Source: Microcaldota archaeon (GTDB lineage: Archaea; Micrarchaeota; Micrarchaeia; Micrarchaeales; CABMGC01). Taken from it: a DNA stretch of 64,000 nucleotides. The translations under genes and the position numbers were made by a program. The stretch lies in assembly GCA_027365175.1 (NCBI GenBank), contig DAHXNY010000001.1, positions 181,483-245,482 on the forward strand. The letters are read 5' to 3'. The notes beneath the pieces are model-generated. The model was not told the origin of the DNA, searched no databases, and saw only the letters and a program-made list of their open reading frames with translations. Shown here piece after piece: positions 39,340 through 48,741 of this stretch (positions are counted from its first letter, which is position 1; every line of letters begins with the position of its first letter).

Positions 39340-40359
39340 TCATCTCAGCATCGTCTGGTTGCATCCTGCAACAGCCCCGAGCTGCCCGCTTATTATTAGC
39401 TTCAGATAGCCTATAAGAGGCACTGTGGCTATATTGTACCCTATTACACTGCTCTGGTTTATAGGATAATTGCCGAATTCCATATCAAGGCCCGGGTTGT
39501 TGTCCCCTTTTGTAAGTATGTAATAGGAACCATTGACATCCAGCGCGGCAACGACCCTGTGTATTATGTCTCCGCTGAAGTAGTCCGAAGGCGTGGTCTG
39601 GTAGATGATTATAGGGTTGGAGTAATTCTCTATCACAGTATGGTTGGCTATCGTTATAGAAGAGGTATATACTGCCTGTTCCGTAACGCCGTTTATAACC
39701 ACCTTGCCTATGGAATAATTGTATCTTATCAGATTCCTGCCCTGATAGCCTGCAGGAACCGCACATCTTGCGTATGCAGTAGGTTCAGACAGGCTGGAGT
39801 AGTAATCTATGCAGTGGGTGTTGTAGAGCCCTATGCCGTAAGTGGAATTGCTGAAGTTTCCCATATATGCTATATCGGAGGGATACGCCTTTGCATACGC
39901 GAAGTACGCAAGGAACTCGCTGTTAATGTTTGCTTCCATGCTGTTGAATTGGCTTCGGGTAACATTGATCACGGGTATATGGTTGCTCTGAAGGAAGGAT
40001 GACATATTGCTTATCCCATGGAGGAAGACCAGGTCTCCCCTATTCAATACAGGAAGCATGCTGCAGCTCGCCACAACGTTTACCGGCTGCGTAGTGCCAA
40101 GCACTATTATCAACACCAGCCATATTACAGCTACCACTGCAAGGGCCTTTGCCACATCGACTACGGTGCCCTTCGCTCCCTCCTCCTTAACGCTCTGCCT
40201 GAATTCGTACATCAGTATTATGACAACTAATGCAAATGCCCCTATGCCTACGAACACACTGCTTGTAAATGCATAAGCAACTACTGCAACTACTAACAGT
40301 GCGTAAAGCAGCCAGCTGACATAATCATGCCTCTCCTTTTCCTTATTCAAAATACTCAT
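39340..40359 (-). CDS. Signal peptidase I (S26) with large insertion
   Basis: VVASCSMLPVLNRGDLVFLHG catalytic Ser region and YFSGDIIHRVVAALDVNGSYYILTKGDNNPGLD, separated by an atypical segment of over 120 aa. Confidence 0.85.
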   Translation of the reverse strand: MSILNKEKERHDYVSWLLYALLVVAVVAYAFTSSVFVGIGAFALVVIILMYEFRQSVKEEGAKGTVVDVAKALAVVAVIWLVLIIVLGTTQPVNVVASCSMLPVLNRGDLVFLHGISNMSSFLQSNHIPVINVTRSQFNSMEANINSEFLAYFAYAKAYPSDIAYMGNFSNSTYGIGLYNTHCIDYYSSLSEPTAYARCAVPAGYQGRNLIRYNYSIGKVVINGVTEQAVYTSSITIANHTVIENYSNPIIIYQTTPSDYFSGDIIHRVVAALDVNGSYYILTKGDNNPGLDMEFGNYPINQSSVIGYNIATVPLIGYLKLIISGQLGAVAGCNQTMLR

Positions 40360-43300
40360 CTGCCTCTCGTCAATTCCGCTATCTCGACTCCCACTACATT
40401 CGATTCCGCAGACTCCTTTATTACACCTACTGCGGCATCCGCCTCCACGACCAGGGAATCATTGTGGCTCACCACCACAAACTGCGCATCCTTCGACATG
40501 CCCTTTATCAATTTGGATAGCAGCCTTGAGTTGTCCTTGTCAAGGGCAGAGTCGACCTCGTCAAATACGTATATCCCTGAAGGATTCCTGGTGAATATCG
40601 CAAAAATCAATACCAGCACTGCAAAGGCCTTCTCCCCTCCAGACAGCTGTATCACGGACCTTGATGCGCCTGCCTCCTTTATGGAGATCTCAAGCCCGCT
40701 CTGTAATGGGTTTGACATGTCGCTCAGCTTCAGGGTCGCATCCTTTATCTCGGATATGTTCTTGTGCAGCTTCGTGAAATTCTTGCTCACATCGTTGAAG
40801 GTATCCATGAATATCTGCAGCTTCTTCGATTCTATCTCGTTTATCATGTTAAGAACGGCTTCCTTCTCAGCTTCAAGAGTGAGCACCTTCGCATCGGCCT
40901 CGTTAACCTCCTTCTTCTTAAGCACGTATATCTCAGGAGCCTTAAGGTTGACATTTCCAAGATCCTTTATCTTAAGGCCAAGAAGGTTTGCCTCAGCCTC
41001 CATATCCTCCAACCTTCCATTTACGGTCTCTATCTCTCCATCATAGGAAGCAAACTCTGCCTTTATGTCGCTCAATCTTGTCTCAGTCTGGCCTCTTACG
41101 ATATTAAGTTCATTGAGCTCCCTCTCCGCACCGGAAAGCTCTGCAGAGGTCCTGCCATTCTCAATGCCCATATTCTGGAGCTCCGCCTCCATCTTCTGCA
41201 TCCTCTCATAAGCCTTTGAAGTAACGCTGCTGCTGTTCTTTATCTCCTCCTCTATCTTCTTCCTTGAATCCTCAAGAACCTGCTTCCTCAACGCAAGTTC
41301 CTTTATCTCCTTCCTGCTCCTCTCTATCTCACTGTTCCTCTTCTTTATGGATGAGGTTATCCCGTTATCCCTCTCTCCGATCATCTCATTCTCTTTGGAA
41401 AGCTCTGCAATCCTTATCCTTGTCTTGTCAAGGCCGGAGCGGGCGTCATTCAGCCTCTTTCTCTCCTCTTCCATCGCTCCCTTGCCCTTCTTTCCCTTCT
41501 CCGCTGCGGTCAGCCTGCCCTTCAGCCTCTCTATCTCCATAGCTGTCTCAAGCTTTGCCTTATCCATCTCCTGAATGCTCTTCTCCATATCCACCGACTT
41601 GACCTCTATCTCCTTCGCAGCAGCTACCGAATCATTGAGCTTCTTTTCAGCTATCGCTATCTCAGAGGACAATCTGCCCGTCCTATCGTTTATCGACCTG
41701 AGCTCGCTCTCCAGAAGCATCTTCTCCTTCCTTGCATCAAACAGCTTTCCTCCAATGGCGTCAGTCGCCTCACGCGCTGCTCTCTTCTCGGCTTCAAACC
41801 TCTCTATGCTCATATCTATTGTCCTTACTGATACCTTTCCATATCCTGAGCCTCCGCTTATTATGCCCGAGCGCTCTACGAGCTCTCCATCAATTGTCAC
41901 ATACCTGTGCCTGCCTACGCCCTTCTTCTTTATCTGTGCGACGCTCTCGGCAAGGAAGGTATCCTCAAATATGTATTCGAAAGCCCTGCCGAACTTCCTG
42001 TCGAATTTTACCAGGTCGACGAGCTTCTCCATCCCATCATCATCCTTCTGTGCGACCGTCTTTATCTCCTTCAGCGGTATGAAGGTAGCCCTGCCCAACC
42101 CATTCCTCTTTATGTATTCTATTATGCTGTTGGCAACGTCAATATCATCCACGACAAAGTACTCCATCCTCGCTCCTGCAGCAGCCTCTATCGCAGCAGA
42201 GTGCTCAAGCTCATAAGTGCATAGCGAAGCTGCCTTTCCATAGAAACCATCCTTCTCCTTGAAGGCAGATGCAAGCTTGGTCTCAAGCTGGCTGTTCCTC
42301 TGCCTCGCATAAGATCTCTGCTCCCTGAGCTCTATGAGCTTCTCGTCAGCCCTCTCTATGGTTGCAGAAAGGCCTTTCGATTCTGATTCCAGCTTTTTCA
42401 GCTCTATGTCTATCTCCTTCAGCTGTGCCTCTATCTCGGGAACGCGCTTGCCAAGGTCATTCATCTCAGAGACGAGGCTCACGGTGCCCTTCGACACCTC
42501 ATCCGCCTGCTTCTTGTAGAATTCCTTCCTGTCGAGCATCGCCGATTTATCTGCACCTGTCCTGGAGATATGCTCCTGCTCCTCCATCAGCCTGCCGCTC
42601 AGCTCGAGTATCCTCTGGTTTATCAGGCGTATCTCGTCAGCCTTCTCATCTGCAATTCCAAGGTAATCGAGTTCAGAGACAACCTTTGCATATCTGCCTT
42701 CCTCCTGCCTGAGCCCTTCTATCTCCTTTGAATTGGCGGTCATCTTCTCAGATATCCCTTTCCGCTCAGCTTCAAGGGCAGCTATATCCGAATTGCACTG
42801 GACAATCTGCTGTTCCCTGTTTGAAAGCTCTGCCTTCACGTTTGCCAGTTCTGCCGCAGATATCTCCAGTTTCTTGCTCCTCTCTCCAGAAGAAGCCGTG
42901 CGCTCATTCATTTCCGATATGAGCTTCTGCCTCTCATCATTGAGCAGCTCTATCCTCTTGCCCATCTCTTCATACTTCTGCTTAAGCCCGCTCTTCTTCT
43001 GCTCTATAACTGTAATCTTTTTGCCTGCATCATCATAAGACATCTGCAATGCGTCTTTCTTCATGGAAAGCAGGCTGTATCTTAACGATCTGAGCCTCTT
43101 ATTGTAATTAAGGTAGGACTCGGCAACCTCCTTCTCCTTACTAAGCTCCCTCAGGAAACCTGTCCTCTCATTCAGAGAGACCCTTGCCTCAGATATCTTC
43201 TGGTCTACCTTGTCAAGCTCCTTAAGGCTCTCATCCTTCTTGATGTCAAATTCCTTTATGCCCGAAGCGATGTCTATGAGCTCCCTCCTCTCCTTGGGGT

Positions 43301-43748
43301 TCATGTCTATAACACGGTTTATCTCCCCCTGCAGCATCGTATTCGTGTAATCGGATTTTATCCCATGCTTCGCAAGAAGCTCCATCACGTCCCCTTTCCT
43401 CATCCTCTTGCCGTTAACCCTGTATGCATGCTTTCCATCAGAGCGTATGTACCTTGCTACCTCTACATTCTCATCTCCTGTAAAGGTGAGCTTGACATAA
43501 GCGGTGTGTAGGCCCTTCTTCTCCTTCAGTGAGTCTGACAGGAGCTCCTTCATGCTGTTTACTCTTAGTCTCTTCTTAGAAGTAACTCCGAGGCCGAATG
43601 TAAGCGCATCGAATATTGTTGACTTCCCTGAGCCGTTGCGCCCCACTATGCAGGTAAACCCATCGTTGAAAAGAAGCTCTGCGTGCCTGAATGACTTGAA
43701 CCTGTGTATAGTGAGTGATTTTAGATGTAGCATGTCCCTGATCGCCAA
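40356..43748 (-). CDS. smc: Chromosome segregation protein SMC
   Basis: LTIHRFKSFRHAELLFNDGFTCIVGRNGSGKSTIFDALTFGLG; hinge GIISGGSGYGK; QLSGGEKAFAVLVLIFAIF...IYVFDEVDSALDKDN. Confidence 0.97.
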   Translation of the reverse strand: MAIRDMLHLKSLTIHRFKSFRHAELLFNDGFTCIVGRNGSGKSTIFDALTFGLGVTSKKRLRVNSMKELLSDSLKEKKGLHTAYVKLTFTGDENVEVARYIRSDGKHAYRVNGKRMRKGDVMELLAKHGIKSDYTNTMLQGEINRVIDMNPKERRELIDIASGIKEFDIKKDESLKELDKVDQKISEARVSLNERTGFLRELSKEKEVAESYLNYNKRLRSLRYSLLSMKKDALQMSYDDAGKKITVIEQKKSGLKQKYEEMGKRIELLNDERQKLISEMNERTASSGERSKKLEISAAELANVKAELSNREQQIVQCNSDIAALEAERKGISEKMTANSKEIEGLRQEEGRYAKVVSELDYLGIADEKADEIRLINQRILELSGRLMEEQEHISRTGADKSAMLDRKEFYKKQADEVSKGTVSLVSEMNDLGKRVPEIEAQLKEIDIELKKLESESKGLSATIERADEKLIELREQRSYARQRNSQLETKLASAFKEKDGFYGKAASLCTYELEHSAAIEAAAGARMEYFVVDDIDVANSIIEYIKRNGLGRATFIPLKEIKTVAQKDDDGMEKLVDLVKFDRKFGRAFEYIFEDTFLAESVAQIKKKGVGRHRYVTIDGELVERSGIISGGSGYGKVSVRTIDMSIERFEAEKRAAREATDAIGGKLFDARKEKMLLESELRSINDRTGRLSSEIAIAEKKLNDSVAAAKEIEVKSVDMEKSIQEMDKAKLETAMEIERLKGRLTAAEKGKKGKGAMEEERKRLNDARSGLDKTRIRIAELSKENEMIGERDNGITSSIKKRNSEIERSRKEIKELALRKQVLEDSRKKIEEEIKNSSSVTSKAYERMQKMEAELQNMGIENGRTSAELSGAERELNELNIVRGQTETRLSDIKAEFASYDGEIETVNGRLEDMEAEANLLGLKIKDLGNVNLKAPEIYVLKKKEVNEADAKVLTLEAEKEAVLNMINEIESKKLQIFMDTFNDVSKNFTKLHKNISEIKDATLKLSDMSNPLQSGLEISIKEAGASRSVIQLSGGEKAFAVLVLIFAIFTRNPSGIYVFDEVDSALDKDNSRLLSKLIKGMSKDAQFVVVSHNDSLVVEADAAVGVIKESAESNVVGVEIAELTRGR

Positions 43749-43938
43749 AAGTTACTGTGATTTAAGGAATAAAAAGCTTGCTCTACAGGGGCATCTCCTC
43801 AATTCACGCCTCATTATTCAGATGAGGGCGGTTTAACTCCGGATCCAAACCGCTTAACGCAATAAATTCTTAACACAAAAGAAATGTTTATATATTATAG
43901 TATATGATATTATACTCAGATAAATAAAGGATGATTAG

Positions 43939-44211
43939 ATGGAGATGGAGGTAGACACGGACAAACTTCACAGCATCGTCTTGCGGCTCTGCGGCCCTGA
44001 GGAAGGAGCCGCACTGCTCGCATACGTAAATTCCTCTTCAGAGGTGAGGTTAAGCGAGCTGATCTACAAACTGATACTGGGAGGCGCAGACAGGAGGGCC
44101 GTACTTTCAGAGCTGCGCAGGCTAAGGATAAGCGACAGCGACATAGCAGATGCGTTTGCAGGTGCGGTAAGCAGCATAGCAATGGGTGCCAACAATGAAA
44201 AAACAGAATAA
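43939..44211 (+). CDS. Small helical protein, first gene of VirB4-like operon
   Basis: 90 aa, overlaps the next gene; LSELIYKLILGGADRRAVLSELRRLRISDSDIADAF. Confidence 0.7.
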   Translation: MEMEVDTDKLHSIVLRLCGPEEGAALLAYVNSSSEVRLSELIYKLILGGADRRAVLSELRRLRISDSDIADAFAGAVSSIAMGANNEKTE

Positions 44212-44860
44212 GTACGCGATAAGCTATGTCATGTCTGTAAATGCGGACATGACCGCAGATGCAGGCCAGATAAGGGAGTATCTTTCAGAAGTAAAAACCT
44301 ACAAGCTGGCAGCAGAAGGGCAGAATGTCTGCGTCACTTCCGAAGAGCAGGACAGAAAATTCATATTCAACCTTGACGAAAACCGCATCTCCATAGAGCT
44401 TCTGTCAAATGCTGTACTGGAAAATCCTAAGAGAGAGGCTCTTCTGAAGCTTTTCGAACTGCTTTCCAATTGCAGATGGAAATACGAGATAAGGCTGTCT
44501 GAGGTATATGCCCATTTATCAGAGTCCCTGATAAAGAACCAGTTAAACCACTACTCAAATGCGATAAAGGAGATGAACTCTAACGAGTATTCAGACATTC
44601 TGCTCGCCAAGCGGATAATAGAGCTCAGAAAGAAGAATCTTGAACTGGAGAACGGCTATGCAAAGCTCCGAAATAAATTATACCAAATTGCACCGGAACT
44701 GATAATTGCAAGATCAGGCAGAGGAGCTACCGTGCAGGAGATCATGGAATACACCGGCCTTGACAAGCTTGAGGTCCAATCGGCACTCAACGAGCTGCCG
44801 GATCTCGGATACAGGATACTCCCTTCAAAGGGAAATAAACTGAACATCGTGAAGATATGA
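44195..44860 (+). CDS. Coiled-coil protein with C-terminal wHTH-like domain, operon gene 2
   Basis: GRGATVQEIMEYTGLDKLEVQSALNELPDLGYRILPSKGNKLNIVKI; ATGA overlap with the next gene. ORF track start 44186. Confidence 0.7.
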   Translation: MKKQNKYAISYVMSVNADMTADAGQIREYLSEVKTYKLAAEGQNVCVTSEEQDRKFIFNLDENRISIELLSNAVLENPKREALLKLFELLSNCRWKYEIRLSEVYAHLSESLIKNQLNHYSNAIKEMNSNEYSDILLAKRIIELRKKNLELENGYAKLRNKLYQIAPELIIARSGRGATVQEIMEYTGLDKLEVQSALNELPDLGYRILPSKGNKLNIVKI

Positions 44861-45426
44861 CGCAGTTAATAATTCCTTTCCTGTCGGAATTCTACCCTTT
44901 AATAGCAGGCGTAATCATATTTGCCCTGCTCAAGTCAATTAATCTGCTGAAGCACAAGACGCCCATCGATCTCGACACTCCGATAACAAAAGGAGAGATC
45001 GAACCTGAGGGGCCAATAAGCCCGAGCGAAGTGGCAAACATAAAGGACCTATCCGTGGAACCTGAAAAAGCCCATTCATTTTACCGCTATGTCTACCTTG
45101 AGATGAATAGGTTCAACAACTATGTAACTAACTCAACAGAGCCGCGCAAGGCAGCATTCTCAAGCATTGTCACCGACAGGCTCATAACAGATGGCATATT
45201 TTCAAAAAAACTATCGGAAAGCGATGTATTGGATATTGCATCTAAAAGATTCGGAATAATAGACCTTCACAGGTGCAACACGGTGCCTGAACGCATAAAA
45301 GGCCATAAAAAACTGGAGCTTGCCTTCCCGGATAAAGCGTCTTTCCTCAATAAAATACTCGGCAGGGAAGAACTCTCAGGCATTCTTCTCATACTGGCTG
45401 CAGGATACAATCTTGGCATGGTGTGA
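44857..45426 (+). CDS. N-terminally membrane-anchored protein, operon gene 3
   Basis: TM LIIPFLSEFYPLIAGVIIFALL then a soluble domain; ATGA overlaps on both sides. Confidence 0.7.
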   Translation: MTQLIIPFLSEFYPLIAGVIIFALLKSINLLKHKTPIDLDTPITKGEIEPEGPISPSEVANIKDLSVEPEKAHSFYRYVYLEMNRFNNYVTNSTEPRKAAFSSIVTDRLITDGIFSKKLSESDVLDIASKRFGIIDLHRCNTVPERIKGHKKLELAFPDKASFLNKILGREELSGILLILAAGYNLGMV

Positions 45427-45623
45427 CGATGAACGACCTCCTGTCCTTATTCAGATACATAATAGAGTCCTCGGCAGTCATTGTCTCTATCTTATCCATA
45501 ATAATTGTATTCTCAAATAACGGTCATGGTACTGCACCTGGACAAAAACTTCTGATGAAGCAGATTATGATATTCTCTGCAATCATAATTCTCTCTTCTG
45601 CAGTGTATATGGTGGCTCAATGA
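45423..45623 (+). CDS. 66-aa two-TM protein, VirB2/CedA1 pilin-like topology
   Basis: IIESSAVIVSILSIIIVFSNN-GHGTAPGQKLLMKQ-IMIFSAIIILSSAVYMVA; coupled ATGA overlaps. Confidence 0.65.
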   Translation: MTMNDLLSLFRYIIESSAVIVSILSIIIVFSNNGHGTAPGQKLLMKQIMIFSAIIILSSAVYMVAQ

Positions 45624-45883
45624 AGTACATCCGCTACAGAAATGGTTCCGGATATGAAAGGCATATATCACTTACATTGGCATACCTCAATGTCCAGATC
45701 GCCATTCTCTCAATAGCCTTGTCTATTGGCATAGGGGAATATGCCATCATTGCGGCATCAATCGCGGCTATGATCTCAATAGCATTGGCAAGAAAAGGAA
45801 TTCCAGGCAGGGCCAGAATATACCTGGTGCTACTGCCACCTAACCTCCTCTCCGTAATTGTATTGCTCTCAATAATTAGGTGA
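45620..45883 (+). CDS. 87-aa TM protein, VirB3-like position and topology
   Basis: NVQIAILSIALSIGIGEYAIIAASIAAMISIALARKG...YLVLLPPNLLSVIVLLSIIR, immediately upstream of the ATPase. Confidence 0.65.
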   Translation: MKYIRYRNGSGYERHISLTLAYLNVQIAILSIALSIGIGEYAIIAASIAAMISIALARKGIPGRARIYLVLLPPNLLSVIVLLSIIR

Positions 45884-45887
45884 ACGA

Positions 45888-48110
45888 ATGGCAGAACTGC
45901 ACTTCATAAGAATAAACGCTATCCCTTCAAGCGCAGACACTCTATTACTGCTGAACTCATTCCTCAACTCAAAGTTCATGGTGCTGCATGACACATCCGC
46001 AGGATCGACATCGATAATAACCGACTCTCCAACCGTAAGAACGGCAATGCACAACTTCGGCATATCTACGAATGAAGCAGATGATGCTTGGACAGAAGAA
46101 AGCGCAAAGAGATTCAAGGTATTCGCCACGTATCTATTCGAAGACAATACGCTTTTGTATAAAAAAGAGGGCAGCGTGCAGGAGCCCAAGCTCTCAGACA
46201 TGTATTCCATACTAAAGGGCACCGGTGCAAAGATTATAACTGCGTTCTGCCCTTCGGATATCAGAAGCACGACCAGGATAAAGAAGGAGATAGAGAGGGA
46301 TATAAGCGAGATGGAGGTAAGGGCGACAAAGAACGCAAGGCCCATACTGGAGAACAGGGACTATTCCGCACAGGTGGAGATCTACCACGATTCAGATAAA
46401 AAAAGAGTCCTCGGCTCTGCGCTCAACATGCTTAATGACATAATAATGAGCAACGGGACATCCTACAGATTTTATATGCTGGTAGAGCTATCTGCGGGGA
46501 CAGAGGAGGCCGAGAGATACCTTAAAAGCAAGCTTCTGATACTTGAAGAGTCTGAGATAACTGCGAAATCCATACCCGAACTTTATGCCGATATAGAAAA
46601 GGTCAACTGCATACCATTTTCCATAGAAAGATGCAGCAGGCTTCTCTCTTTCTCTGACAGAATAAGGAAGCTTCCTGCTATAAAGACATCATTCAATGCC
46701 TCTGAAAAGGGAATAGTCATAGGCAGTTATGTGCAAAACGGAATAAAGAGCACAGATGAAGAGCTGTGCATAATGAAAGAATCCCTGAATCTAGGCGCCA
46801 TAGTCTCTGGTCTTCCTGGTTCGGGAAAGACTCTTTCTGCAAAGAGCATAATAGGCCAGATCGCAAAGGAAGGCGATACTAAGACAGTCATCATATCTCC
46901 GAATGACGAATGGGACGGCTTCGGCCATTCAAACGGGCTTGAAGTGATAAGGATATACGATTCGCAGAAGCCGATAAACTTTTTCAGATGCAGCAGCACC
47001 ATAAATGCGGAAAGATTCTACGAAGACCTAAGCATGCTTATAGCTTCTGCTTCAAACGCCGGCCCTTACAGAAATTCAATAGAGAAGGTGCTTCTTTCGG
47101 CATTCAACAAGTCGTACAAGGATACCAAGGATCCTGATCCGAATACGGTATACTCGAACATAGAACTTGCGGTGATAGAGCAGCATGCGAAGGTGACAAA
47201 CACCTCGATAAAGTATACGAAGCACGGAGAAAACATCAAGGCGGCGCTTCAGAACCTGCGCCTCATAATATCAAGGCCAGAGTTTGCATACAATAACGGG
47301 ATAGACTTCAGGTCGATAATAGAGAGGGGAGCGGTCTTCGACCTTTCAAATGTGAGCAACAACATGAAGCCATTCTTCTACGCTCTTATCCTGAACCAGA
47401 TATACGGCTTTGCAGAATCATTCGATATATACGGGGATAGCAAGCTGCGCATGCTGATATGCCTCGAGGAGGCGCAGGTGGTATTCAGCAATGACGCGGA
47501 ATCGGCTGCAAACCAGGACCTTGAGAACAGGGTTCAGAATTTCAGGAAAAAGGGGATAGGATTATTTCTTATAACGCATAACGCTACCGATATCAGCCCG
47601 AGGATACGCAGGCTCTTGCAATTCAAGATGTACTTCAGGCAGAGCGCAGATGTGGCAAAGTACGCCGCAAACGATCTCATATTCAACGAAGCAGAAGATA
47701 TTGAGATCGTGAAGAAGATGAAGGTTTTGGGACAGAGGGTCTGCGCTGTAAGCTACATCGGCATGGATGAGAACAGGAAGGTCCCTGAAAACTCCGTCTT
47801 CGTCGAAGTGCCCGAAGTAACAGACAATAAGGCTTACAAAGAAGAGACAAACGTTGTTAAGAATACAAAGCTCTCCGATACCGTATTTACAATAAAAAGT
47901 AAGGAAAAAGGCCCACTCATAGGTGCAAACACTTACTTGCTGTATCTCGGGGAGAGGGTAGCGGAATGCGTTTCAGACAACGAAGGACGCGTGACATTTA
48001 CAGGCATGCTATTAGCTAAAAAATACGAAGTGGTCATATCAGGAGAGAAGAAAAATGAGTCCAAGAAGTTTAAAGTATGCGGAGGCAAGTCCGAAGAGCT
48101 GATCATATGA
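45888..48110 (+). CDS. VirB4/HerA/CedB-like ATPase with C-terminal Ig-like (carboxypeptidase-regulatory-like) domain
   Basis: Walker A LGAIVSGLPGSGKTLSAKSI; Walker B LRMLICLEEAQVVFSND; GIGLFLITHNATDISPRIRRLLQFKMYF; N-terminal VirB4-type region; tail GPLIGANTYLLYLGERVAECVSDNEGRVTFTGMLLAKKYEVVISG. Confidence 0.88.
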   Translation: MAELHFIRINAIPSSADTLLLLNSFLNSKFMVLHDTSAGSTSIITDSPTVRTAMHNFGISTNEADDAWTEESAKRFKVFATYLFEDNTLLYKKEGSVQEPKLSDMYSILKGTGAKIITAFCPSDIRSTTRIKKEIERDISEMEVRATKNARPILENRDYSAQVEIYHDSDKKRVLGSALNMLNDIIMSNGTSYRFYMLVELSAGTEEAERYLKSKLLILEESEITAKSIPELYADIEKVNCIPFSIERCSRLLSFSDRIRKLPAIKTSFNASEKGIVIGSYVQNGIKSTDEELCIMKESLNLGAIVSGLPGSGKTLSAKSIIGQIAKEGDTKTVIISPNDEWDGFGHSNGLEVIRIYDSQKPINFFRCSSTINAERFYEDLSMLIASASNAGPYRNSIEKVLLSAFNKSYKDTKDPDPNTVYSNIELAVIEQHAKVTNTSIKYTKHGENIKAALQNLRLIISRPEFAYNNGIDFRSIIERGAVFDLSNVSNNMKPFFYALILNQIYGFAESFDIYGDSKLRMLICLEEAQVVFSNDAESAANQDLENRVQNFRKKGIGLFLITHNATDISPRIRRLLQFKMYFRQSADVAKYAANDLIFNEAEDIEIVKKMKVLGQRVCAVSYIGMDENRKVPENSVFVEVPEVTDNKAYKEETNVVKNTKLSDTVFTIKSKEKGPLIGANTYLLYLGERVAECVSDNEGRVTFTGMLLAKKYEVVISGEKKNESKKFKVCGGKSEELII

Positions 48111-48132
48111 GATTGACAGCATTACTACAAAT

Positions 48133-48450
48133 ATGGTAATGGCCGTTCATGGATTATTTACAAAGGAGATGATGTCAAAGGCAATAGCTGTACAGGAAAT
48201 AAAACATTCTCCTACTCTAAACACTGTGATTATGGTAGAGAATTTTATAAAGAACGCAAAGAATTCCATAATAACAGTACCTGAAATCAAGAGAAACTTG
48301 CCAAAGCAGGTTAACCACTATACGCCGAAGGTAATTCTTGAATACCTTGAAAACAGCGGCAAGATAGTTGTTACCCTGAAGGGCATAACGCGGATCCATA
48401 ATCCAAATGCGAATCTCAGGCAAGCGATAGCGAAGGGCATTGACGTATGA
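48133..48450 (+). CDS. Small wHTH protein, possible antitoxin-like partner of the downstream toxin remnant
   Basis: TVIMVENFIKNAKNSIITVPEIKRNLPKQVNHYTPKVILEYLENSGKIVVTLKGITRIHNPN. Confidence 0.65.
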   Translation: MVMAVHGLFTKEMMSKAIAVQEIKHSPTLNTVIMVENFIKNAKNSIITVPEIKRNLPKQVNHYTPKVILEYLENSGKIVVTLKGITRIHNPNANLRQAIAKGIDV

Positions 48451-48658
48451 AAAATGCAAGAGTAGTATTTTCTAAAGAATCAGGAAAGCATACTTAAAGT
48501 ACGGCGTAACTAATTTATTTCACGTGGAACTGTCTCATTTTTGGCGAATGCTCTACACGCTAGCAAACGATGAAACAGAGATTGAGATAATAGCATTTGT
48601 ACTTGACCTAACGGCTCACAAAGACTACGACAAGAAATTCGGATATAGACAGCTATGA
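48447..48658 (+). pseudogene. Remnant of a RelE-superfamily-like toxin gene
   Basis: ATGA overlap with the upstream gene; MKNARVVFSKESGKHT* then, frameshifted, KYGVTNLFHVELSHFWRMLYTLANDETEIEIIAFVLDLTAHKDYDKKFGYRQL* (stop 48656-48658). Confidence 0.65.
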
Positions 48659-48741
48659 GCAAACATTATCCCTTTCTTGTCCTCAGAAAATGCTAACGCA
48701 GAGTTCAACTAATAACACTATTAAACGGCTTCAAATGCACA

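Noticed and set aside
41575-42216. 213-aa and neighbouring + strand ORFs across 40327-43836
   Set aside because: Antisense to smc; Ser/Leu-rich composition typical of shadow ORFs.
43749-43938. Intergenic region between smc and the VirB4-like operon inspected for tRNA/ncRNA
   Set aside because: No cloverleaf or C/D-box pattern found; likely only divergent promoters.
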